Shown here: one piece after another, positions 10,918-22,900 of the stretch
How the letters are laid out: the number at the start of each line of letters is the position of its first letter
How positions within the stretch are numbered: position 1 is the stretch's first letter
NCBI GenBank assembly: GCA_039621445.1
Contig: CP154956.1
Coordinates: forward strand, 61,017,178-61,081,177
Source of the DNA: Euglena gracilis
Taxonomy: Eukaryota > Euglenida > Euglenophyceae > Euglenales
Direction of reading: 5' to 3'
Length of the DNA: 64,000 bases
Notes under the pieces: model-generated
What the model saw: only the letters and a program-made list of their open reading frames with translations
The model's database searches: none
What the model was told of the DNA's origin: nothing
Translations under genes and position numbers: made by a program

Positions 10918-13900
10918 TGTGTGTGTGTGTGTATGGCAGCAAGCTACTACTTGGCCCCCCCGGGGGGGGGGTCCAAGTAGTAGCTCCAGGGGGTGGGTCA
11001 AAAAAAATTGCGTTAATGAGGGAGTAGGGTTAGGTGCGCGATTTAGGGTTAGGGTTAATTTATAGACGGGTGTTAGGTGTACAAGTTAGGCCGAATTCGT
11101 AACCCTAACCCTGCTCCATCATTGCTCCATCATCAAAAAAAATTGACCCCCCCACTGTAGGGCCCATACATCTCTCTAAGGTTTTGCGAACCCCCCCCCG
11201 GGGAGGGGCGGCTGCAGCCAGCCCCGATTTGGGCCCAGCCCAGCCGCAGCAGCACCCCCCGGGGGGGGGGTGCTGCTAGCCCAGCTAGCCAGCCCCTTTT
11301 TTGGGGGTCCAGCCCAAAATTTTTCGGCGCAAAGCGCCGAAATTTTTTGAAAAACTGTGTTCAAAAGTGGCCAAAAATGGGGTTTGGGGGGCGTTTGGGG
11401 CATTTTTGGGGGGTTTCAGATGCATCATTTTTTCAAAACTGTGTTCTGCAGGTCATTTTTGGGCATTTTTCCGATTTCAGTCCAGCTCGCCCCGGTTCGG
11501 GTCCAGCCAGGGCCTAGCCCCCCCCGGGGGGGGGGGGCGGGCTAGCCAGCCCAAATTTCTAGCCAGCCCAAATTTCTAGCCCTAGCCCAGCAACCCCCCC
11601 CGGGTCCTTAGAGAGATGTATGGTAGGGCCCCCCCTGAGGGGGGGGGGGCATATAGTTGGGAGTTGCCATATAGAAACATACTTTTTTTTGAAAGGCAGC
11701 AGTTCCCGGCCAGGCTGCCGACATCCCCCCCCTTCGGGGGTCGAATTGTAGTAAAGTTTTCGCAGCCCAGAAGCCAGGCTGTATCAAAAGAGTTTTGCCG
11801 CAAAGTGCCGACATCATGGGGGGGGGTCAAAGATGGCTTTTTTTGAGTTTTTTGGGGGGAGTTTTCTCAATTCAAAATTATGTTTTTAACTTTTTTTTAT
11901 TGCATTTTGACCTCTTTTAACCCCTAAGGAATGCTATATCCTCTCCAACTTGGGTTCGGTGTAAAGGGAATTTGGGGTTTAGATGGGGGTTTCCAACCCC
12001 ACCTGCTAGATTTTAGGGGCATTCAGACCATTAAGTGGGTGGTGGGGGGGGAAGTGTTTGTAACAGGGGATTTCTTAAGCCGGAGGGTACCCTGCCCCCC
12101 GGGGGGGTCCAGCCAGCCAGCAGCAGCAAATCCAGCCAGCACCCCAAATTCGGGCTGGGAGCCCCCCCCCCCCCCCGGGGGGTGAAATAAAGTCGGGTCC
12201 AGCCCGGCCGGAGGCCGGGCCAGCCAGCCAACTGGGCTGCCCAGCTCACCTATCCATGCATTTTTCCCGGGTCGATGGAAAAAAAAATTCCAAAACATTT
12301 TTGCCATTTTCGACATTTTGATGGATGGAGCTAGATGAAGGCTGGGGGGCTGTGATGGAGGAAGCTGTGATGAGCCCATCCCAGCCCCCTCCAGCCCCGG
12401 ACCCCCCCAGGGGGGGGTCCAGCCAGCAGCCTTTTTGCCAGCCGGAGGCTGCCCCCCCGGGGGGGGGGGGTGCTTAAGAAATCCCCTGGTTTGTAATAGC
12501 AATGACAGTAGCCTGGCTTTAGTGATCTGCCAGATTTTGTCCATTCCCACCAGGGAGTTCTCTGTTTCACGGGTAACCGCTCTTCGGGAGTTGGTCGGGC
12601 GTGACGCAGTGGAGCTGGATGAGATGTCCTCAGAGGCCAACACATTAGGTGTGTTGCCAGCAATGCTTCTGGCGCCCATACGACAATGAAAATTTTAGAA
12701 ATCAAAAATATCGTTGTAGTATGTTGGTAATGTTGTAGTATTGTTTTTGTGATGATTAGAAAGCATGGGAATATCAGAACTCCCAGACGATCTATATTTT
12801 TGGGCTAACTTTGCATTCTGTTGTCGCATGATGGAATGCAAGAGCATGCAGTTGGGCCATCCTTTTTTGCAAATTTGTGCTGTTTATAATCTTCTTTGAA
12901 TTTTGTTTTTTTTTTGGAAGTTGTTGATCCCTTCGATTGAAAGGTGTGGACATTTGTGATATTTTATTGTTTAAATCCTTGGGGGTGAAATGGAAGAGGT
13001 AACACTCTTTATCTGACTCTCATTATGTAATAATGCAAAACACATATTTTGGATTTTTTGAAAATAATTTGATTTTGTGAATTGTTGTGAACCTGCAGTC
13101 TTTGTTATCCAGCTAATTGGATGAATCTGAATGTGGCATTAATTCTGGTTTCCTCCTCTACAGAGCTTTTTGATTACTACACCGTGCGGATGGAGTCCGG
13201 CAGCGAGGGCGACTCGGCCTCCCACTCTGAGCTTGGGCGATGCGGTGGCGGTGGCGCCGACGACAGTTCGGAGGTGGATTGGGAGGCGTGGGAGACCCAG
13301 AGTGATTCGGCTCCAGAGCCTGCCAGAGAAGATGAGGCACCATTTGAAAGGTGTGTTCAATTTGAAATGGTTCTGGGCGTTTTTTTTTGTTGTGAAGTCT
13401 TTTTTTTACATTGACCCCTCAGATTTTGCATTTTCCCCCCATTTTCAGCCGATTGCATGCCCATGCGAGCAAGAATGTATGTTTCTGAACATCCAGCCAA
13501 GTTTCTGACCATTTTTGGTTTAATTGGGTAAAATTCCAAACAACGATTCCCCCATTCCAATGCCAATAAAATTGCCCCTGAATATTTTATGAGAATTAAT
13601 GTTAGGTGATAACAGTTTCAAGCAATCCATTTGCTTCTGAATTTCCAAATGCCTGCGATCCATACTCTCAACTTTTTCTGGAATTCATGCCGGGGTGATT
13701 GTGTTTATGAGGACAAATGGAAAAAAATTTGGGACAAAATGGGGGGAACAAAATCCCTCCGCATGTTTTTCATCCCTTTGGCCGAGGTTTCCAAATTCTC
13801 CCCTGCAATTCTCTTTTTCCAGTTTGGTGGTTATTCCTGTTTTGAGCTTTGAAAAGTCAGATTTTTGTATTGACAACCCCCAATTTCAACAGGAGGGGGG

Positions 13901-16900
13901 AATGGGAGGGGGTGAAAGAATTTTTCAATTCATTTGTGCATGCCCCAGAAACGTGTGTTGAGTTCAACAAAGATGGTCAAGGGATCCCAAAGAATTAGAC
14001 CAGCAAGGCGCAACAGTGGTTGCATTCGAAGGGTGATGCAGTTCCATCATTTGCGCAGTTCCGTCGAACAGTGAAATGGTTTGCTTTTCCGTGGTTGCTT
14101 CATGCAGGCTCTTCAGCAGCGACTCCGACTGTGATGTCCGCGGCTACGACTCCCTGGGGTCCGGGTCCGACAGCCCTCTCAGGCTGCCGCACCAGCGGTC
14201 CCGTCCCCACCTGTCTATGATGTACCCCCAGGGCTTTGTGGCATTCACGCCTCCGTTCCACGGGGGACGGGGGCTCGGGGGCGGGGTCGGGTTGCCATGG
14301 GAGGTTGGTTCATGTTTGGTTGGCCGGCCGGCTACCACGGCCAACCAAGCTACTTCATCACAAGTGACAGGTTGGGTTGCGGCCGGCAGCGGTTGTATCA
14401 TTGGCCGTGGCCAGCTGCTTTTTCAACCAACAACTGGACACATGTCTCTGTGGTTGGCTTGCTTTCGGCCGCGGCTAATTATATGGATAATCAAAGGTTG
14501 ATGAGGTCATTTGAAGGAATGGGGTAGGCGGTGGCATCCCCGGGCCCCGGACCCAGTCGCAGGGTCCGGGGGTGGCGTGAAAGGCATGTGGGGCCCACGG
14601 GGGGAGGGAGCGCTGCCCCCCCCCCCCCAGCATGCACGCATTTACCCACCAGCGGGGAAGGAAAGGGGGATGGGGAGGGGGAAGGCTTATCATTCTCATG
14701 CAAACAGTTGAACCTGTCCTGCTCATCATTGTTAGATTGGCCTCCACAAGTACACAGCGAGCCCAAAGTGCCGCCCACCTAGGGTTAAAAACATGGGGGG
14801 CCGAGTGAGGTGCCAAAGGCACCAAGCAAGCCCCCCAAGTTGGGTGGCTCTTTGGGATAACTGATACCCTGTAGGGGGCCATTTTTTTTATTCATCATGC
14901 AATTTACCAATTTATCACGCAGTTACGCACACACATTGCAGATTCATGTCCAGCTGCGGCTGACCGCGGTTCCAACCACAGCAAGGACCGACAACGTTGT
15001 ATTTCACAACGTGGCTGGCCGTGGCCGACCGCGGCTGGCCGCGGCCGTCCAAATCCCAACCAGAGAAAAAATTTTCTTTTTTGCTTGGAGCAGCGGCTCC
15101 AATCAAACACAATCCAACCTCCCACGGCACACCTCCCTGCTTTTCACAATTTTTCTAAACAAGCACGTTTTTTCACAATGGAGCACCTTTTTCTCTCCTG
15201 TTGGCTTGTCTTGCCATGGATTGAGGTCTCGCAAGCTGATGGCTTTATTGGGGCACCTCTGCAATCCATCTTGTCGTTGTTGTTCTCCGGTGCTCTTCTT
15301 CATGGTGCCCTGCCACCGATTCTGCTGCGCTGGTGCAACAACTTTCAGAGCCACTCCTGACTATCCCTGTGCAGTTACCACCAGCTGCTCAGCGGATCTG
15401 TCATCGACAGGTGTCAGACCCACCATTGTCAGTTTAAATAATTCCAACAGGAAAGCGGCCCATTTTCAATGGGTGGGCAATTAGAAATGAGTCCCATTTG
15501 AGCAGTACAAATGCATATATCAAAAAAGAATATCATTTTCCTCTTTTCTGGTCATTAGGTTTGATTTCCTGTTTGTTTGAAGAATATTCTTCAAATGCAA
15601 CAGAGCTTTTTGATTTTTTTTGTTCATTGAATTTTATGGAAGGCTCACCTGCAGAAAGTGTTTGTTAAATTCATAACGAACTGATTGATCATTTCAATCT
15701 TGCAGGAGCTAAGGGACCAGAGGCGTTCATTGTCAGAGCAGAACGAAGGGTGCAATGCAGAGTCAAGCACGGATGTTTTTCAGTCCGGTGTGCTGCATTT
15801 TCTCCTGGCATTTTTTTCCAGTTTGATGGCAATGTAAAAGTTCATGTGTTGAACGCTTCAAGGATTAAATCAATTTTTGTTTTAAAAGCAGGTCATTTGC
15901 ATTTTGCCACCTCCCCCCCCCCCCCTCAGGGGAAAACCAGTCAGTCGGCCCCTCCCCCCCAACACACTGGTGGGGGGGGGGGGTTCATGGGTGGGTTTCA
16001 AGTGGTGGGTGGGTTTGGGCCAGAGAAAAAGTCCCCCCCCCCAGGGTTACTAAGTGAATCTTTGGAGGGGAGGGAGGCTGGAGTGGGTTGTCGATGGTCT
16101 TTTCATTCGCCCCCTTGCCAAAGTTCACAAATGCCGTTTTTCCCTTAGATTTGAGGTTGGAGTTAGGGTTAGGTTATTTAGGTTTAACACTGTGACCTGC
16201 ACTAACATAATTTTCCAAACACTAAAGCTTGCCAAACCTACCAAAAATATGTTCAAAAATGGATATTTGGCAGGTGACATTTGGCGGATGTGGAAGCGAC
16301 ATTGGGACATTATTGTTTGTTTTTAGGACATTAAGGCATTATCTTTTGTTGTCTTTTTGAGAGTTATGGATGTATGGCAGGTTTTTGAGGTGGTTTCTGT
16401 TTTCGTGGTTCTTTTTTTGGTAGTTTTTTTTGGTGCACCCACGTTCTCTCTGTTGGGGTGCTTTGATGCAGGTGTTTTCATTTTGTTGGGAATTTTTGAT
16501 GTATGGCAAATTTTTGAGGTTGCTTGTGCTGGAGGTGTTTCATTTTGGTGGTTCTTTTGGTAATTTTGGTGTTTGAATTGGTAAATTAAGCACCCATGTG
16601 CTCCATCCAAACCGCTGATCGTCTCAACATGACGAATGACACGCTTGCCTCCTTGCTCTTCGTGTATGCCAACCACTGGCTATTCCAGATCAATGCCTGA
16701 TGAAGGCATAGATGAGGGCTTCATGATGTTGCCATTTTGTGTGTTTTGTTGTTGGTGGACAATGCATCACCTTGTGATTTTGCCTCCATTTGGGCCTTTG
16801 AGGTTTAGACTGCCCATTGAGCAGAATTCATGAGGTAAAACACCCCGCCTGATCCCAACCGGTTCCGACCAGCAGGTCACAGGTCGACTGGCATTGTAGG

Positions 16901-19900
16901 TATTTGCCTGGGGCGTATTGAGATTTCGCCCGAATAAAGAATTGGGGGATTTTATATTTGAGCAGGTTTACCCTCATTATTAATATAAACATAATGCAGG
17001 TTTAGCCTCATTATTAACATAAACATAAAATTCCTCGCTGAATATGTTTTTAAGGTGTTCCATGCAGCACATGCATCTGGATCATCGTGACGCATGGGCC
17101 ATCTTTTTAGGTATTCATGCGCTGGGCACAACGAGAAGCTCTCCGAACTCCGTGTTGCAATGTTTGGGCCGCATCGCCTCCAATAGCACGGATTATCCAA
17201 TTTCAGACACAACCCCAACAAGGAGAGAAGATCAGGTTTATACCACAGTGTTGCAGAAGCTGCTGCTGCTGTTCATGTTTTCTATGGTTGTTGCTGCTGC
17301 CTAAGAAAAGAAGTATTTCAAAAAATTCCTCCACGACAGACAAGGAAGGGGGTTAATTTTTATTTGACGAAAAATGATTGCATTATTTGTCAATTTGTTT
17401 GTAGTTGTAATGAACCAGAAGGAAGGTTTGTGTATTGTTTTGCATTTAAAACACCCAAAACCGGCAGGTGTGGGCCTGGGTGTCATCCCAGGCCCCAGGG
17501 TAAAAAGAAAGAAACCTGTTTCCTGTTCTTCCATTGATCCTCCACATCACCCCCTGGGGAGAATGCGCATCCTTCTGGCTGTGGTGGCAGTTCAGGTTGG
17601 CCACTGGCCGACAATTCTTTGGAGGTTTTTGCTGATTGTTTGATTCTTTTTCTGGAGTTAGGTCCAGCCGAAAAATTTTGGTTCCGAAAATGCAGATGGA
17701 TTTGAGCTCTTTTTTGATTGGATGTTTGTCCAATCCACCCAGCACCTGGATGGATTCCACGCAGGACCCGGGGTCCAACCACCCTCGGCGGCTGGCTCCT
17801 CCTGGTCGCAGGTCAGTGGATATTTCAAATGATTTGGTGGGTGTGATTATGGGTGCTAGTTTTATTTTTTTGCAAAGCGCCAATTTTTTTTTGAAAATGG
17901 GCTACAAATTGTCAAACAATAGCCTTTTTTAAAAAAACGGATTTGGGGGTTTAACCTCTAAAAATTTGGCCCCACCATGGGGGGGCCAAGCCAGCTGCCA
18001 GGTTGGACCTGGGACTTTTTTCCGACCATCCGGCTGCCACCCCCCCCCCCCCGGGTGCTTAAGATAACCCTCTGACAGAGCCCCTCTGGGATCGGTTTAT
18101 GCACTCTTCAGGTTTCTGAAGGGAGTCCACCCCTAGATGAACCAATTGGTCAGAGGTTGAGCTCTGGTACATCTGTTGCCAACCATGCACCGGAGGTCCC
18201 AGAATCAGAGGTGGACAGCAATGGGGATTTCAACAGCGGCTCAGAAGAGGACCTGCACGCCCGAAAGCGCCCCAGGAGCACAGGTGCGTTTCAGGTTACC
18301 CGTGTGCGATTTACATATTGTTGATTGTACATATTTCAGTTGTTCATGGGAGAGCTTTTTTTGTTTTCTGTTCTGGCAAGGCAAAGGATTCCGCGTTGTA
18401 CGATGTATTTGTTTTGCAATTGATAGATTTTTATAATGGATGTTATTGCATGCTAATCGAGGAGAGACCAACCCTCCCCCAAAAAAACAGAAATAAGTCC
18501 CAGGGGCACCCCTTACGGTTCAGCTGCAGTATGCAGCCACACTTTCTGCAGGATATTTTGTCTCAAGGTACAATCCCTTGGCCGAAGGAACAATGGGCTT
18601 CAAGGCAAGGTTGTCCTCTCAAGATGGGCACCGCCGGATGGTTAGGTTTTTACTGGTAGATATATGATATTGGGGGTTATCGAGAAAGGTGGAAAGAAAT
18701 GCATTTGCATTTCTTTTTTTTCATTTGGGCGTTTTTGGGGGCATTTTTAAAGTGAAAACAACTAAAATCCTAAAATGAGAAAATGTTATGATTTGAAAAT
18801 TTGTATGTATGTATAATGATCCATTAAATGTTGTTGCCATGTGTGGAGCTTCAAACACCTGAAATGATTTTTTGACCTCCTGAAAATGCTAAATGGTTTC
18901 AAACAGCTTGAATGGCGCAAATGGAAAATGAGTGTCTTCTGTGTGATGGCAATCCCATCTCTCGGCTTCAGCAAATTTCTCCAACCCGAACCTAAAACTG
19001 ATTTCCCCACATTCAAATTTTAGAATGTCAGATTTTCACTTTCGGAGCAACGGTCCCACAAGGCATAGATTTTTCAAATTTCGTCATGGTTGTATCAATG
19101 CCATTGGATTTCCTAATTTTTGTTTCTTTTGTCCAACAAAATGACAATTTTTTTTCTTGCAGTAAATTCCTGACCCCCCCCCCTAATGAGTGCGCAGTGC
19201 CCTAATTGTGCGCAGTGGCATAATAAGTGCGCACCCCCCAAGGGTCCGAAGCTACCTCCCTAAAAAGTGCTCCCCCTGAGGAGAAATCACTGTCACATCT
19301 CAGGTCGGAGAGCACACACAATTCTCAGAATTGTCTGACCCAAACATCCTAACCTAAATTTGACACATAATCATTTGACTCATTGAGAGGGGGGGAAAAA
19401 ACTGAAAAATGTGGTGGAAAATCGAGTAGTTTGTGCTTTGCCCAAATGAGTGCGCAGTGCTTTAATAAGTTTGTACCCTTTGGGGTCCGAAATTATGTCT
19501 TTAAAATGTGCGCGCCGTTGCATTTATTGCAGGGGTTTACCTTTCAGAATTCCTCTGTGGGTATGAATTAAGATATATTGAGCTTCATGTGGTTTTGAAC
19601 CATTGTTCATGAATTTTGCATTTTTTTTGGATGTGCGTTTCTTATAACCATCCCCCCCCCAAATATAAACCCCCAAAAACAAACCCCTGGGGCCTTGAAA
19701 TTTTGCCAAGTGTACCCCCCCCCCTCTGGGGAAACGCCGAAAAGCGCCACGTGTGGGGTGCAAGAAGGAAAATATGCCAATAATTTCATCGTCTCATGAC
19801 AGTTTCAGGGTATGATTTTGCCATTTTTCTTCCAAAAAATGGTCATCGGTTGGAATTTTGCCCCAAAAAAGGGTGAAATCTGGCCAAAGTTGGGGCAAAA

Positions 19901-22900
19901 TTGCATATCCACTTTGGGTCATGGAACTTTGATTTTCCCACACAAATATACCCCCCCAAATATGAAACCTGGGGTTTGTAGTGGGGGGGGGGGTTACTGA
20001 AACAGTGAAGGTTTGCACACATTATGATACTGTTTTTGGGACAAAAACAACCCAAAATTATGATTCTCAAAACCCCACCTATATTTTAAATGGCCCAAAC
20101 CGCCTAAAGTTTTTGGATTTGACAAAAGGTTTTTGGTGGGGGGGAGCCATTTGTTTGCCTCTCCTCAGCTGGAAGCCCAGATTCAGCTTCTCGTCCGTCC
20201 AAACGGTGCGCACAAAGGAACACTCGGAAAGCGAATGCCGCTTTGATTGGTGATTGCATGTGTCATCTCCAAATTCCAAATTTTTTGCAGGGGGGGATGT
20301 GTTTCTCATTCTTCACACATTTTTTTTCCCAAATTTACCAAGATGCATATTTTTGCACTTTTTTGATTTTTTCAGCACATTTGTGGTTTTGTGCATTTTT
20401 TTGAATTCTGAATGTTTTGAAATTGACATTTTCCTCATAATTCCTTGTAAATCTTGTGGATTTGGTGCCATTTTTCATTTTTGCATGTTTTGGGGCAATT
20501 GTGTTGCATTTTTTTTTATGAATTTCGGGCTCTTTCTCTCAGATTTTGCTCTTTTTTTCTTCTTCAAAAACTACGCATTTTTTGCGCATTTTTTTTTCGA
20601 GGTTGGGCTAGCCCATTTCCCCCCTTGTTTTTGTTTGACTTCAGCACTCACAACTTCAGCAGCCATTTCTCGATGGACCCGCAACCTCGGTGGGATTCTC
20701 GTCCCATTTCAACTGGGTGATATTTGTTGTGTGTGAGGTGAGAGGGAAACGAGGCAGCTGTTTGAAAAAGCAGAGGAAGCCATCAGAAGGGTAGCAATCA
20801 GATTTGTATATTAAATGTTTAAAAGTACCGATTCGTCCTTGGAGTGCTACAGATTTCAAGCGTATACCCCCACCTCAAATAGCAGCGCCCTGTTTTCACC
20901 AAAAATCTGAAAAGAATCCCTGCTGCAGAAGAGCCCCTCGTTGATGGAGCACACGCGCAGAATTCTGCGATTCGTGCCACATGGAAGACACAAGGATCTG
21001 TGCATTTTTTATTTCATTTTTTATTTATTTTTATTTTTTGTTTTTTTTTGTGGGTTTTTGGTTTTACCCCGGATTGAAAAAGGGGGGCATCCACAACGTT
21101 GGGAGAGGGGAAATGATGAAAAGTAGCATAGGAGTTTTTCCCCATGCTGAAGAGGCTTTTGCACAAGGGTTTACAGTCCACCCCCCCTTGCCCCCTCGCC
21201 TGCAGTTGCGTTTTTTTTTTTTACCCCAAAACCCATCTTTGGCAATTTTTGGAACAAAATCCATAGAAACCTCGAATTCCTCCTTGGCCCACAGCGCCTG
21301 AGGTATTTTTTCCCCAGTCAGTGGGATTCCGGGGACCGTCGGGGGGGGGGGGGGACGAGGGTCCAGCTCATAGATTAATTCAACACGGTGACCCTCCGAG
21401 GGGTGGGTTTTCGGGAGAGGGGTGGGTGGGTGGGATGGGGTCCCTGGACCCCCCCACCCGGGGGGGTGCCATGGGTCGGTCTTTTTCTTTTTTAAGTTTG
21501 GTGACGAGGGGAGGGGGGGTCCGGGCCAAGCCTCCACTGGGGGGGGGGGGGCGTCGGGCCGAGTGGGTGGTAACCTGTGGGAGGCCGGGTTTTCGTCTAT
21601 TTTCGGTGCAAACTGAGGGGAAAATGGGGGGTCCAAAATTTTTTGAACCACAAACTTGGCCCCCCCCCCCCAAAGTGGGTCACCTCGAGGGGGGGGGGGC
21701 TCCCCCAAGGGGTGGCCGGGTGGGTGGATCCGAACCCCATCCGGGTCCCAAAAAATTTTTCTGTGCTTTGCCAAAGGGCTGGAGAGTTTTCAAGGTTTGC
21801 CTGATTTTGGGTGGGTTTTTGATGGGTGGGCGGGTGGGTTGACCCCCTGGGGGCTGGGGTTGTGGGAGGGTTGGTTTCCAAAAAGAGTGCGTGATGTGGG
21901 TCCGGGAAGAAGTGCCCCCCCCCCTGGTGGCCGGCTGAAAACGGCGAGCTGGTGGATCCCCGGGGTGCTTCAGCAAAAGCGCGGTGCTGCATCTGTGTTC
22001 CCCTGCCTCGGAGTGATTGATGGACTGGTGCGTGACATGCTGCGTGGCCGCCTCCGACAAGCAGGGCCCCACGAGAATCCCGACCTGGTGCGTATCTCCC
22101 GCCAGAACCTGAGTGGAGATCCTGTATTTCGATTTTCCCCCCATCCTAGTCATCCGTTCGCATTTTTTCAGGTGCAAATTACGTTAAGGTTTTCATGAAG
22201 TGCCATAGTGGGCAGGGTGAGTCCCACCCCAGTTCTTTGGTGGGGGGTCGACCCCCACCAGGCTTTCCCAGGCAGATCTGCACCCACTCCGCTCTGTCCA
22301 CTGAAGTGACCCACACCTTTTCGCCTTTTGGTTTTTTCCACATTTCTGGTCAAATTTCTTTTGTATTCCAGGGTGGCCGACCACCCCGGGGGGGGGGGGG
22401 ACGGGGGAGGTAGTGACTGACTGGTTTTCCAAAAAAAGCAGTGGTGTGGTTTTTGGAAGAGTGGAAGTGACCCCCTCCCCCGGGTCAGGAAAAAATTTGC
22501 ATGAATGGGATACACCCTGGTATGTTTTCAAGAATTATCATCATTTTGTTCCGCAACGACTGTTAACGGGGGACCAGGGCAGGAGCAGGTGTTTTAACCC
22601 CCATCCCCCCCCCCAATGGGTTGGCTAAATATTGGTGTCCTCCCAGATATCTCAAATCCCCTTTTTTCTTAGACCTTCCCGTACAGCCCTGCCAGCAGCC
22701 ACATTCTACTTTTTAAAAATCATACACTGCGTGTCATTGTAGCTGTTGCTCGATGGCTTCTTTGCTCACCCACCAAACTGTTGTATGTTGTCAAATAGCT
22801 CGACGTGATGCCAGGTAGGGATGGGTATAGATTGTACAAATCTGTTTCTCACACGATTGTAAGATCAACAACAATAACAGCCAATGGTTATCAGGTGAAG

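Larger units (their letters stand above)
10481..11673. mobile_element. Composite inverted-repeat element with TTAGGG-type repeats
   Basis: The left arm ATATGGCAGCTCCCAACTAT (10483) and right arm ATAGTTGGGAGTTGCCATAT (ending 11672) are inverted with one mismatch. Inside are C/G-run hairpins, a long (GT)n array, two similar 160-bp blocks with GGGTTAGGGTTA motifs, and a nested family A element at 11165-11622. It lies in the intron 10051-12553. Confidence 0.55.

Noticed and set aside
10702-11065. Long Cys/Val or Thr/His ORFs
   Set aside because: They are translations of the (GT)n microsatellite.
21064-21774. Pro-rich minus ORF of 236 codons
   Set aside because: Composed of C/G-run repeat sequence with no domain, in the intron before exon 16.
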